This document shows, in pieces, positions 1 through 8,278 of a stretch of 64,000 nt of DNA (position 1 is its first letter; each line of letters starts with the position of its first letter). The translations under genes were made by a program, and so were the position numbers. The notes below the pieces were generated by a model, which was given only the letters and a program-made list of their open reading frames with translations, did no database searches and was not told the DNA's origin. Origin of the DNA: QHWT01 sp963755695. GTDB lineage: Bacteria > Acidobacteriota > Vicinamibacteria > Vicinamibacterales > 2-12-FULL-66-21. The DNA is taken from assembly GCA_963755695.1 (NCBI GenBank), contig CAVWLB010000001.1, positions 1,195,506-1,259,505 of the forward strand. Direction: 5' to 3'.

Positions 1-486
1 GACCTCTATCACGCGTGCGAACGGGTCCGTGACGCGGGCTTCACACGGTGGGACGCCCACACGCCGTTTCCCGTCCACGGCCTCGAGGGAGCGATGGGCC
101 TCCGTCGCTCGCCGCTTCCCTGGATCGTCCTGGCCATGGGATTGACCGGGGCCGCGGCCGGATTCGGCCTGCAGTGGTGGGTCCACGCCAGCGCCTATCC
201 CCTCGTGATCAGCGGCAAGCCCTACTTCTCCTGGCCGGCCTTCATTCCAATCACGTTCGAGCTGGCGGTGCTGTTCGCCGCGTTCGGCGCCGTCCTCGGC
301 ATGCTCGGTCTGAACCGGCTCCCGATGCACCACCATCCGCTCTTCCGATCCAAGGTCTTCGAGCGGGTGACCGACGACGCCTTTTTCATCTCGATCGAAT
401 CGTGGGATCCACGTTTCGATGCGTCGGCCACCGGCAAGCTGCTGGAGTCGCTGGGCGCAAGAAACGTCGAGCTCCTGGAGTCCTGA
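1..486 (+). CDS. actD: ActD, alternative complex III membrane subunit (5' partial)
   Basis: The frame is open from the first base, so the N-terminus lies outside the window; 161 codons remain. The protein has a short soluble stretch, two hydrophobic helices (about residues 40-60 and 80-105) and a soluble tail ending in a conserved ISIES-type strand, the layout of ActD (DUF3341). ActD is a small subunit of the quinol:cytochrome c/cupredoxin oxidoreductase ACIII. Its TGA is directly followed by the ATG of actF, so the two are translationally coupled. The usual ActE gene is absent between them. Family call is by recognition of the pattern. Confidence 0.85.
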   Translation, partial: DLYHACERVRDAGFTRWDAHTPFPVHGLEGAMGLRRSPLPWIVLAMGLTGAAAGFGLQWWVHASAYPLVISGKPYFSWPAFIPITFELAVLFAAFGAVLGMLGLNRLPMHHHPLFRSKVFERVTDDAFFISIESWDPRFDASATGKLLESLGARNVELLES

Positions 487-1701
487 ATGATTCCCGAACG
501 CGATCGGATCGCGCTACGCCCCGAGCAGGCCGCAATTCCGCAGGGGCATCCCTGGAACCGCGGTCCCGTCATCGGCGCCGCGTGCGCGTTGCTCGGAGCG
601 CTGGTCTGCGCGATTTTCGGTGCGGCGAATCCAAAGCAGTTCTTCTTCTCGTGGCTCGTGTCGTTCCTGTTCTTTCTGAGCCTGGCCATCGGTGCGCTCT
701 ACTTCGTGCTGATCCAGTACGCGAGCCAGGGAGGATGGGGGATCGTGCTGCGGCGGATCGGTGAGACCTGCTTCGCCACCCTTCCCGTGATGGCCGCTCT
801 TTTCCTTCCGTTGCTGCTCGGCCTTCGCGAGCTCTACCCGTGGGCCGCCCCGGGAGCCGCCGAGCACGATGCGCTGCTTCGCTGGAAGGCGCCCTACCTC
901 AATGTGCCGTTCTTCCTGATCCGGGCGGTGATCTTTTTCGGAATCTGGTCCTTCATCGCCCTCTTGTATTACCGGGGGTCGCGCCGTCAGGACGCGACCG
1001 GCAATCCCGGTGTGTCGGCCCGTCTGCGCACCTTCGCCGGGCCCGCCATCATCGTCTTGGCGCTGACCCAGACCTTCGCCTCCATCGACTGGATCGTGTC
1101 GCTCACGCCACGCTGGTACTCCACCATCTTTGGCGTCTATTTCTTCGCCGGCGCCTTCGTGGGGTTCATCGCCTTACTCGCGGTGGTTGCCCCGGCGATG
1201 CGCCGGGCGGGCCTGCTCGACACGGTCATCAGCCCCGAGCACCTGCACGACGTCGGGAAGTTTCTGTTCGCGTTTATCTCGTTCTGGGCCTACATCGCGT
1301 TCTCCCAGTTCCTCCTCATGTGGTACGCGAACCTCCCGGAGGAAACATTCTGGTACAAGGCGCGAATGGAGGGGTCCTGGATGGCGGTCTCGCTGTTCCT
1401 CATGGTCGGACACTTCGTCGCTCCGTTCTTCTACCTGATGGGGCGGACCGTCAAGCGGAAGGGAGCGACCCTGGCCATCGGCGGAGCCTGGGTCCTTGCC
1501 ATGCACTTCATGGATCTCTATTGGCAGGTCATGCCGACTCTTCATCCCGAAGGCGTCCGTCCGTCGGTTCTGGACCTGGCAGCGTTTGTCACGATTGGCG
1601 GGTGTTTCGTGGCGGCGGCGACCTGGCTGATGCGTCGGCAGGCGCTGGTACCCCTGCGCGATCCGAGGATTGCCGAATCGCTCGCGTTCGAGAACGTCTG
1701 A
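487..1701 (+). CDS. actF: ActF, alternative complex III quinone-binding-type membrane subunit
   Basis: A 404-residue polytopic membrane protein with about ten hydrophobic helices, related to ActC/NrfD-type subunits. Features typical of ActF are the paired motif FASIDW near residue 195, SPEHLHDVGK near 250, and the WYANLPEET segment near 280. ActF sits in the membrane arm of ACIII, which oxidises quinol and passes electrons to a periplasmic carrier. The gene abuts actD with no gap and is followed after about 105 bases by a cupredoxin gene and the cox genes, which fits an ACIII-oxidase supercomplex operon. Confidence 0.88.
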   Translation: MIPERDRIALRPEQAAIPQGHPWNRGPVIGAACALLGALVCAIFGAANPKQFFFSWLVSFLFFLSLAIGALYFVLIQYASQGGWGIVLRRIGETCFATLPVMAALFLPLLLGLRELYPWAAPGAAEHDALLRWKAPYLNVPFFLIRAVIFFGIWSFIALLYYRGSRRQDATGNPGVSARLRTFAGPAIIVLALTQTFASIDWIVSLTPRWYSTIFGVYFFAGAFVGFIALLAVVAPAMRRAGLLDTVISPEHLHDVGKFLFAFISFWAYIAFSQFLLMWYANLPEETFWYKARMEGSWMAVSLFLMVGHFVAPFFYLMGRTVKRKGATLAIGGAWVLAMHFMDLYWQVMPTLHPEGVRPSVLDLAAFVTIGGCFVAAATWLMRRQALVPLRDPRIAESLAFENV

Positions 1702-1806
1702 GCCGCCCGGCCAGGGGTTGCCCGGATCTCGGGTCGGGTGTAGAGTCGGCCCGTTCAGGATGGATAGAAGGCAGCCGCGTCGACAATGAACCAGGAGGCC
1801 AGGTTG

Positions 1807-2556
1807 ATGATGACCAAGCAAACGAGCATGCGAGGGACGGGGAACCTGTCGTGGCTGGCGGCAACGCTGGTCGCGGTATCGATCTGGCCGGGCGTGGCGT
1901 TCGCCGCCTCGTCCGTCACCGGAACTGTCACATTCGACGGGAAGGCTCCCACTCTCAGGCCGCTCGCCATGGACGCGGACCCCGTGTGCGCCAAGAAGCA
2001 CTCGGCACCGGTGCCGAACGAAGCGCTCGTCCTCGGCAACGGTAGCACCATGGGGAACATCATGGTGTACGTCTCGAAGGGGCTCCCTTCAGGGAAGACC
2101 TGGCCCGCCCCCAAGACGCCGGTGGTCCTCGATCAGAATGGCTGTCAGTACAAGCCGCACGTGATGGGAATCATGGTCGGTCAGCCGTACAAGATCCTCA
2201 ATTCCGACGGCGTCCTCCACAACATTCACACCCTTCCCCAGGTCAACACGCCATTCAACCGCGCGATGCCGGCGACGCTCAAGGAGGTCACCACCTCGTT
2301 CAGCAAGGAGGAGGCGATCTTTCACATCAAATGCGACGTCCACCCATGGATGAGTGCCTACATGGGGGTCTTCAATCATCCTTTCTACTCGGTGACGGGC
2401 ACGGACGGGAAGTTCACGATCTCGGGCCTCGACCCGGGGACCTACGAGATAACCGCCTGGCACGAGAAGCTGGGTCCGCAGACGGCCTCGGTCACGGTTG
2501 GCGCAAACGACACGAAGACCCAGAACTTCAAGTTCGCCGTTCCCGCTGGAAAATAG
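1807..2556 (+). CDS. secreted cupredoxin-like protein with carboxypeptidase-regulatory domain
   Basis: I chose the ATG at 1807 because AGGAGG lies at 1793-1798, eight bases upstream; an in-frame ATG at 1786 has no such site. The protein starts with a Sec signal peptide ending near GVAFAA. The core carries potential type-1 copper ligands: a His in LHNIHT and the C-x2-H-x2-M cluster in CDVHPWM. The C-terminal part (GKFTISGLDPGTYEITAWHE) is a carboxypeptidase-regulatory-like beta-sandwich. It lies between actF and coxA. Because CoxB here has no fused cytochrome c, this protein is a plausible periplasmic electron carrier to the oxidase (inference). Confidence 0.75.
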   Translation: MMTKQTSMRGTGNLSWLAATLVAVSIWPGVAFAASSVTGTVTFDGKAPTLRPLAMDADPVCAKKHSAPVPNEALVLGNGSTMGNIMVYVSKGLPSGKTWPAPKTPVVLDQNGCQYKPHVMGIMVGQPYKILNSDGVLHNIHTLPQVNTPFNRAMPATLKEVTTSFSKEEAIFHIKCDVHPWMSAYMGVFNHPFYSVTGTDGKFTISGLDPGTYEITAWHEKLGPQTASVTVGANDTKTQNFKFAVPAGK

Positions 2557-2581
2557 CGAGGGCGATCCGGAGGATAGTCGC

Positions 2582-4345
2582 ATGAGCGAGCCGACACCTG
2601 TCGCCACACCCGGCACGCACGCTGTACACGAGCCGCATCACGAGGAGCTCGGGTTCTGGCGCCAGTACGTCTTCTCGACCGACCACAAGGTCATCGGCAT
2701 CCAGTACGGCGTCAGCGGCCTGCTATTCCTGCTCTTCGGTTTCTCGCTGATGATGCTCATGCGCTGGCAGCTCGCTTATCCGGGCGAAGCGCTGCCACTT
2801 ATCGGCGCGCTATTCGGCGAAGCGCGAATGCCGGGCGGGACCATGCTCCCTGAGTTCTACAACGAGCTCGGCGCGATGCACGGCACGATCATGGTGTTCA
2901 TGGGGGTGGTCCCTCTCGCGGTCGGGGGATTCGGGAACTTCGTCCTCCCGCTCCAGATTGGAGCGCCGGACATGGCCTTCCCGAGGCTCAACATGTTGAG
3001 CTACTGGGCCTTCTTCCTCGGCGGCGTGACGATGCTCGTCAGCTTCTTCGTCCCCGGGGGCGCAGCGCAGTCCGGGTGGACGTCCTACGCGCCGCTCTCG
3101 GTCATCGCGGGCACCGGCCAGACCATGTGGCTGATCGGGATGATCTTCCTAATTACCTCGTCGCTGCTCGGGGCGATCAACTTCATCGCGACCACGATTC
3201 AGCTCCGCGCGAAGGGGCTGACCTTCATGCGGTTCCCCTTCTTCGTGTGGGCCCAGTTCGTCACCGCCTTCCTGCTGCTCCTCGCCTTCCCGCCGCTCGA
3301 AGCCGCGGGGATCATGCAGTTGATGGATCGCGTGGCCGGCACCAGCTTCTTCCTGCCGAGTGGCCTCGTCGTCAGCGGCCAGGTCCTCACTCATGCCGGC
3401 GGAGGTAACCCGCTCCTCTGGCAGCATCTGTTCTGGTTCCTGGCGCATCCCGAGGTCTACGTGCTGATCCTTCCGGCGATGGGCATCGTCGCCGAGATCA
3501 TCGCGAACAACACGCGGAAGCCGCTCTGGGGCTACCGCTCGATGGTCTACTCGCTCATCTTCCTCGGCTTCATGTCGTTCATCGTGTGGGCGCACCACAT
3601 GTTCATGACCGGCATGGGCACGGCGATGGCGGCGTTCTTCCAGACGACGACGATGATCATCTCGATCCCGTCGGTGGTGATCCTCACGGCTCTGATCATC
3701 TCGCTCTGGGGTGGATCGATACGCTTCAATACGCCGATGCTCTTTGCGGTTGCCTTCCTCCCGATGTTCGGCATCGGCGGACTGACCGGGCTTCCGCTCG
3801 GATTGAATGTCGCGGACATTCCCCTGCACGACACCTACTACGTCATCGCCCACTTCCACTACGTCGTCGCGCCCGGGACGATCTTCGCGCTGTTCGCAGG
3901 TGTCTATTACTGGTTCCCGAAGGCGACCGGACGCAAGATGAACGAGACGCTCGGCAAGATCCACTTCTACGGCTCGCTCGTCTGCATGAACGTCGTCTTC
4001 ATGCCGATGTTCATCGTCGGACTGCATGGCGTCTCGCGGAGATTGTTCGATGGTGGGCAGGGCTATCAGTTTGCCCAACCCGTTCTTCACTTGAACGTCG
4101 TGTCCTCCTGGGGCGCCTGGATCATGGCGCTCTTCCAGATTCCCTTCGTCTTCAATTTCTTCTGGAGCATCTGGAAAGGGGAGAAGACCACCGACAATCC
4201 ATGGGAGGCGACGACGATCGAATGGGCGGCTCCTTCGCCTCCTCCGCACGGCAACTTCACCCATGCTCCGCAGGCGTACCGCGGGCCCTATGAATACAGC
4301 GTACCCGGAGCGGCGAAGGATTTCGTGTCGCAGTGCGAGGCCTGA
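2582..4345 (+). CDS. coxA: cytochrome c oxidase subunit I (haem-copper oxidase, A family)
   Basis: ATG at 2582 is preceded by GGAGG. The 587-residue protein has the haem-copper oxidase signatures: STDHKVIG at the N-terminus, MHGTIM, GAPDMAFPRLN, the HPEVY motif with the CuB histidine and cross-linked tyrosine, WAHHMF, and HDTYYVIAHFHYVV with the haem ligands. It reduces O2 to water and pumps protons. Unusually, the segment that carries the K-channel lysine in A-family enzymes (consensus PTGxK) reads IPSVVILT here, with isoleucine where lysine is expected. It is followed by coxC after a palindromic repeat. Confidence 0.96.
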   Translation: MSEPTPVATPGTHAVHEPHHEELGFWRQYVFSTDHKVIGIQYGVSGLLFLLFGFSLMMLMRWQLAYPGEALPLIGALFGEARMPGGTMLPEFYNELGAMHGTIMVFMGVVPLAVGGFGNFVLPLQIGAPDMAFPRLNMLSYWAFFLGGVTMLVSFFVPGGAAQSGWTSYAPLSVIAGTGQTMWLIGMIFLITSSLLGAINFIATTIQLRAKGLTFMRFPFFVWAQFVTAFLLLLAFPPLEAAGIMQLMDRVAGTSFFLPSGLVVSGQVLTHAGGGNPLLWQHLFWFLAHPEVYVLILPAMGIVAEIIANNTRKPLWGYRSMVYSLIFLGFMSFIVWAHHMFMTGMGTAMAAFFQTTTMIISIPSVVILTALIISLWGGSIRFNTPMLFAVAFLPMFGIGGLTGLPLGLNVADIPLHDTYYVIAHFHYVVAPGTIFALFAGVYYWFPKATGRKMNETLGKIHFYGSLVCMNVVFMPMFIVGLHGVSRRLFDGGQGYQFAQPVLHLNVVSSWGAWIMALFQIPFVFNFFWSIWKGEKTTDNPWEATTIEWAAPSPPPHGNFTHAPQAYRGPYEYSVPGAAKDFVSQCEA

Positions 4346-4346
4346 A

Positions 4347-4456
4347 GGTAATGCGAGCGAGTGAGCGCAGCGAACGAGCCACGCGAGGCGGAGCGGGGAA
4401 TCAGGGGTCCCCGCGAGCGAGCGTGTAAGGAGGTCCGGGGGACGAAGTCCCCCGGA
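4347..4456 (-). repeat. GC-rich palindromic repeat, copy 1 (between coxA and coxC)
   Basis: Read on the minus strand, this stretch runs from a perfect G/C hairpin (4435-4455, eight-base arms CCGGGGGA and TCCCCCGG) through TTACAC and CGCTCGCGGGGACCCC. The same ordered blocks occur at about 9655, with related blocks at 6990 and 11251. It fills the whole coxA-coxC gap. An AAGGAGG at 4427-4433 lies inside the element, 28 bases before the coxC start. Confidence 0.75.
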
Positions 4457-4461
4457 AATTA

Positions 4462-5052
4462 ATGGACATTCCGTACACAGTAGAAGTACGGCCTGACACC
4501 GGGCTGACGAATGGCAAGATCGGCATCTGGCTCTTCCTGGCCTCGGAGGTCATGCTGTTCGGAGCCCTGTTTGCGAGCTATATCCTGATCCGGACGGGGG
4601 CGCCGACCTGGCCGCGGGGAGACACGATTCTGAACGTCCCGCTCGCGACGTTCAACACGATCGTCCTGATTTCGTCTTCGGTCACGATGGTCATGGCGTG
4701 GGCGTCGCTGATGCGTCGCCGCTTCGGGACCTTTCGGATCTACATGGCGTCGACGGTCCTGCTCGGAGGCGTCTTCCTCGTCGTCAAGTATTTCGAATAC
4801 AGCCACAAGTTCGAGACCGGACTGTTTCCCAGCACCAACAACTTCCTCGCGATCTATTTCACGCTGACCGGCCTGCACATGCTCCACGTGATGGGCGGGA
4901 TGGCGGTGAACGCTTATTTCTGGGGGCCCGGCGCGAAGCTCTGGAAGACGAACCCGCAATGGTTCATCAACCGGGTCGAACACGCCGGCCTCTTCTGGCA
5001 CTTCGTGGATCTGGTCTGGATCTTCCTGTTCCCGACCCTTTATCTTTTGTAG
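4462..5052 (+). CDS. coxC: cytochrome c oxidase subunit III
   Basis: A 196-residue membrane protein with five predicted helices, the short form of subunit III. Recognisable features are WLFLASEVMLFG in the first helix, KYFEYSHKF, LTGLHMLHVMGG and FWHFVDLVWIFLFP at the end. It stabilises subunit I and its proton uptake. The start is ATG 4462; the nearest Shine-Dalgarno-like AAGGAGG (4427-4433) is separated from it by a perfect hairpin (4435-4455) and six bases. The stop codon TAG directly touches the ATG of the next gene. Confidence 0.95.
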   Translation: MDIPYTVEVRPDTGLTNGKIGIWLFLASEVMLFGALFASYILIRTGAPTWPRGDTILNVPLATFNTIVLISSSVTMVMAWASLMRRRFGTFRIYMASTVLLGGVFLVVKYFEYSHKFETGLFPSTNNFLAIYFTLTGLHMLHVMGGMAVNAYFWGPGAKLWKTNPQWFINRVEHAGLFWHFVDLVWIFLFPTLYLL

Positions 5053-5382
5053 ATGGCATCCATGACGAGCGACCACGCCGCGACCGACCACGCAGCTGAC
5101 ATCGACCGGCACGTCAGGATCTACATCACCGTCTTCGTCGCGCTCATGGCCCTGACAATCGTCACGGTGGCGGTCTCCCGCTATCACCTTCCCGTGCCGA
5201 TTGCCGTGAGCGTCGCGCTGCTCGTTGCGACGATCAAGGGATCGCTGGTGGCGTGCTACTTCATGCACCTGATTTCCGAGAAGAAGCTGATTTACGCGGT
5301 CCTCGCGCTCACCGCGGCTTTCTTCGTCGCGCTGTTGGCCCTTCCCGTTCTGACGGTCCATGACGGCTTCTGGATTCGGTGA
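5053..5382 (+). CDS. coxD: cytochrome c oxidase subunit IV-type protein
   Basis: A 109-residue protein with three hydrophobic helices and the prokaryotic subunit IV signature ATIKGSLVACYFMHL. It is a small structural subunit of haem-copper oxidases. It begins immediately after the coxC stop and its TGA overlaps the next start by one base, so it belongs to the same transcriptional and translational unit. Confidence 0.9.
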   Translation: MASMTSDHAATDHAADIDRHVRIYITVFVALMALTIVTVAVSRYHLPVPIAVSVALLVATIKGSLVACYFMHLISEKKLIYAVLALTAAFFVALLALPVLTVHDGFWIR

Positions 5383-5582
5383 TGAACCTCAGGTTAGTCC
5401 ACGCGATCCTGATCCTTCTCTCCGCGCTGCTCGCGGTCTTGTTTGGAGTCTGGTGCCTGAGCCAGTATGGACGCGAGGGGGGATCCGCCATCCTGCTCGC
5501 GGCCCTCGCGTCGTTCGCCGTGTCGGCCGGCTTGGTCGTATACGACTCGTGGTTCCTGCGAAAGACGAGAACCTTACGATGA
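5382..5582 (+). CDS. small two-helix membrane protein in the cox operon
   Basis: A 66-residue protein made almost wholly of two hydrophobic helices (about residues 5-25 and 32-52) and a basic tail RKTRTLR. The ATG at 5382 overlaps the coxD stop by one base (TGATG), and its own TGA overlaps the next ATG by ATGA, so it is translated with the oxidase genes. I do not recognise a named family. Its position suggests an accessory or assembly subunit of the oxidase (inference). Confidence 0.7.
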   Translation: MNLRLVHAILILLSALLAVLFGVWCLSQYGREGGSAILLAALASFAVSAGLVVYDSWFLRKTRTLR

Positions 5583-5941
5583 CCCGCCTGCGCTCTTTCA
5601 ACTTCGCGCTTCGCGTTACGACAGACACTTCGAGCTTTGGCCAGGCAAAAAGTGCCCGGGCGTGGGTGCGCCGCTCGATTGGATGCGGTGTGACTACGGC
5701 GGCTGCCATGATGATCGGCGGCGGCACGAGCGTCCTCGCTTGCCCGCTGTGCTTCGGTGCGGAGGAAACTCCGTTGATCGACGGGGCGAACCTCGGCGTC
5801 CTGGTGATGCTTGGTGTGTTGTTTGCGGTGCAGGGCGCGTTCATCGCCTTCTTTCTTTATCTCCGTAAGCACGCCAGGCAGAACGCGGACGTCGAGCTCG
5901 ATATGGAATGGTCGGAGCTCCAAAGAGGGTCGAGAACATGA
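5579..5941 (+). CDS. CPLC-motif membrane protein in the cox operon
   Basis: A 120-residue protein of no recognised family. After a basic N-terminus it has a hydrophobic segment ending at SVLACPLCFGAEE, where CPLC sits just after the predicted export segment, then a second hydrophobic helix (about 78-100) and a charged tail. The CxxC at the outer face could bind metal or take part in thiol exchange, which would fit copper delivery to CuA (inference). It overlaps both neighbours by ATGA, so it is part of the cox operon. Confidence 0.65.
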   Translation: MTRLRSFNFALRVTTDTSSFGQAKSARAWVRRSIGCGVTTAAAMMIGGGTSVLACPLCFGAEETPLIDGANLGVLVMLGVLFAVQGAFIAFFLYLRKHARQNADVELDMEWSELQRGSRT

Positions 5942-6735
5942 CTGAGTGGCTCGGACTGCCGGCGCTCGCCGCGGCCAACGGCGCGCAGATCGACGGCCTC
6001 ATCGGCTGGACCCACATCTTCATGCTGATTCTGTTCGTGGGCTGGGGAGGATTTTTCGTCTACTGCCTGATCCGTTTCCGGCGATCGCGACAACCCGTGG
6101 CGAATTACACCGGGGTGAGATCGCATGCGTCGAACTATGGCGAGGTCGCTGTGGCGGTGGTCGAAGCGATTCTCCTGGTCGGATTCTCGATCCCGCTGTG
6201 GGCGGCGCGGGTCGACCACATTCCGTCAGAGAGCGAAGCGCTGGTTGTCGAAGTGACCGGCGAGCAGTTCGCCTGGAACATTCACTATGCCGGACCCGAC
6301 GGGAAATTTGGCAGAACCAATATCAAGCTGCTCGATCTTCAGTCGAACCCCCTGGGACTCGACCGCGACGACCCTGCCGCGAAGGACGACGTCACGACGC
6401 TCAATCAACTCTACCTGCCGGTGAACAAGCCGATCATCGTGAGGCTCAGGAGCAAGGATGTGATCCACAGCTTCGGTGTGCCCGAATTTCGCGTCAAACA
6501 GGACGCTGTTCCGGGCCTGACGATTCCCATCTGGTTTGTTCCCAACGTCACGACTGCCGACATGCGTACGCGGATGGCCAACTCGGAATTCCAGTACGAG
6601 ATTGCGTGCGCGCAGCTCTGCGGCCTCGGTCACGCCAAGATGCGAGGATTCGTCACCGTGGTGACCGCTGAAGAATTCCAGAAATGGCTCGACGATAAGG
6701 TGAAGGAGCAGAGCGCCCCGGACCCGTTCCGTTAA
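5938..6735 (+). CDS. coxB: cytochrome c oxidase subunit II with CuA site
   Basis: ATG 5938 overlaps the preceding TGA. The 265-residue protein has two N-terminal transmembrane helices and a periplasmic cupredoxin domain. The CuA ligands are visible as His177 (VIHSFGVPEF) and the cluster Cys224, Cys228, His232, Met235 (CAQLCGLGHAKM). The tryptophan-containing strand FAWNIHYAG is the usual electron entry point. The protein ends about 30 residues after the CuA site, so there is no fused cytochrome c: this is aa3-like, not caa3. Subunit II is last in this operon, which is uncommon. Confidence 0.95.
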   Translation: MTEWLGLPALAAANGAQIDGLIGWTHIFMLILFVGWGGFFVYCLIRFRRSRQPVANYTGVRSHASNYGEVAVAVVEAILLVGFSIPLWAARVDHIPSESEALVVEVTGEQFAWNIHYAGPDGKFGRTNIKLLDLQSNPLGLDRDDPAAKDDVTTLNQLYLPVNKPIIVRLRSKDVIHSFGVPEFRVKQDAVPGLTIPIWFVPNVTTADMRTRMANSEFQYEIACAQLCGLGHAKMRGFVTVVTAEEFQKWLDDKVKEQSAPDPFR

Positions 6736-6766
6736 CCCGCCTCCCACTTCGGGCGCTCGCTCGGGT

Positions 6767-8263
6767 CTAACTATTGGGCGGCTTTGGATTGATCCCGAAC
6801 ATTTTTGGCGTGGGCATCCGCGCGCGAATTTTTTCCAGTTCCGCTGCGGTGACGCGTCCGATGCCGTTCTTGCGGCAGGACTCCTCGACGGCCCTCACGA
6901 CCATCCCTCGAACGAACGCGGGGATCTTCTTCATCCGGGCGGCAGCCTCGTCGTCCCACGCGAGCGTCGGTGCCGCTTCGGCCCCGTACATTACTAATCC
7001 GGGGGGCTTCGCCCCGCCGGACCCCCCATCGCCGTCGCTCGCGGGGACCCCGGAGCCCCGCTCCGCTCCGGCGGGGCGCGCCTGCGGCGCGGCTAACGAT
7101 GCCAGAAGCGGCGATCCTGCGAATTTTCCGGGCTGGTGAGTGCACAGCGGATCTTCGGCCATCAGATCGCCGGCCATTCCGTAGGCCCGCGCCCGGCAGC
7201 CGCCGCAGTGCGCGTTCATCTCGCACGCTCCGCACCGTCCTCCAAGTGATGACCGGCGGCGAATGTCGGCGAACAGCTCCGAGGAGTTCCACAGGTCGGC
7301 CAGACTCGCGCTGCGAAGGGATCCCGCGAACACCGGAAGATAGGGACAGGGGGTCACATCGCCGTTCGGCCGGATCCCCATGTAGTGCGTACCCGCCGGG
7401 CACCCCCCGGCACCTCCCGCATATGTCCTGATTGGGGATTGCCCAGGCCCCGACGAGCCGGTTGCCGTTTCGCCGTCCATCGAGATCGACTCAATCTGTG
7501 CAGTTGAATTCTCGAGAATCGTCTTGATGTAGTGGGGCGCGCACTTCGCGTTCACGAGCATGCGGCGGTCGTACTTCCTCTGGATCCGGTAGAGCGAGGC
7601 AAGAACCTCGTCGTACTGCGCCGGGCTGATGTCCGACACGAACTGGCCGCGCCCCGTTGGTACCAGGAAGTAGAGATTCCAGACCTTGGCGGCCAGGCGA
7701 TCGTGAGCGAAGTCGGCGATCGCCTCGAGCTCGCCGAGATTGTGCGAGCCCGCGGTGGTCTGCACGATGAAGGGGAGCCCGGTCCGGTTGAGGATCTGCG
7801 CTCCTTCCACCGTGTTGCGCCAGGCGCCGCGTACTCTCCTGAATCGGTCGTGACGCTCGGGATCCAGAGCATCGAGGGAAAGCGACAGCCCCCGTGCTCC
7901 CGCCTCCGCCAGGCGCTGCGCCACGTTTTCCGTGATCCGCACGCCATTGGTCCCGACGACGACCCAGAGTCCACGCTCCGCCGCGCGCCGGACGATGTCG
8001 AGGATGTCGCGCCGCAGCAGCGGCTCGCCCCCGGTCAGAATGGTCACGCATTCAGGCGCGAAAGCGGCGATTTGATCGATGACCTTGAAGCATTCCTCGG
8101 TGCCGAGCTCACTGCGATCGGAGAAGTTCTCCGTGCCGACTCGAGGCGTGCTGCCGGCATCGAGATAGCAGTGCTCGCAGGCGAGATTGCAGCGGTAGGT
8201 GAGGTTCCAGGAGACGACGTAGGGCCTGGCGAACGGGCTCGGGTCCGGATGCGGAGGGTTCAT
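6767..8263 (-). CDS. radical SAM/SPASM protein with C-terminal PCP_red-like domain
   Basis: A 498-residue protein. The radical SAM core begins with CNLACEHCY (CxxxCxxC) near residue 27, followed by LTGGEPLLR. A SPASM-type auxiliary cluster region follows with GGCPAG, CPYLPVFAG and C-x2-C-x5-C-x2-C (CGACEMNAHCGGC). Residues about 390-430 are a Gly/Pro/Ala-rich insert encoded by palindromic repeat copy 2. The C-terminus (AWDDEAAARMKKIPAFVRG onward) resembles the PCP_red domain. The core resembles peptide- or haem-maturing enzymes such as AhbD/NirJ and PqqE relatives; the substrate is unknown. It is the last gene of the minus-strand cluster and converges on coxB. Confidence 0.8.
   Translation of the reverse strand: MNPPHPDPSPFARPYVVSWNLTYRCNLACEHCYLDAGSTPRVGTENFSDRSELGTEECFKVIDQIAAFAPECVTILTGGEPLLRRDILDIVRRAAERGLWVVVGTNGVRITENVAQRLAEAGARGLSLSLDALDPERHDRFRRVRGAWRNTVEGAQILNRTGLPFIVQTTAGSHNLGELEAIADFAHDRLAAKVWNLYFLVPTGRGQFVSDISPAQYDEVLASLYRIQRKYDRRMLVNAKCAPHYIKTILENSTAQIESISMDGETATGSSGPGQSPIRTYAGGAGGCPAGTHYMGIRPNGDVTPCPYLPVFAGSLRSASLADLWNSSELFADIRRRSSLGGRCGACEMNAHCGGCRARAYGMAGDLMAEDPLCTHQPGKFAGSPLLASLAAPQARPAGAERGSGVPASDGDGGSGGAKPPGLVMYGAEAAPTLAWDDEAAARMKKIPAFVRGMVVRAVEESCRKNGIGRVTAAELEKIRARMPTPKMFGINPKPPNS
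6990..7096 (-). repeat. GC-rich palindromic repeat, copy 2, inserted in frame in the radical SAM gene
   Basis: A 107-base element nearly identical to copy 4 at 11251-11358: both begin ATTACT-TAA-like, run through a GGGGGGCTTCGCCCC hairpin, CGCTCGCGGGG, GCTCCGCTCCGGCGGGGC and end in a GGCGCGCC-type stem. In the gene it encodes a linker containing ARPAGAERG and GGSGGAKPPGL just upstream of the PCP_red-like domain. The frame is kept, so the element is tolerated as coding sequence. Confidence 0.85.
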
Positions 8264-8278
8264 TTGGACGGCGCTCGA

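Noticed and set aside
3149..4264. Long minus-strand frame of about 370 codons opposite coxA
   Set aside because: It is rich in Arg, Asp, Glu and His as expected for the shadow of a GC-rich membrane-protein gene, and coxA on the other strand is certain.
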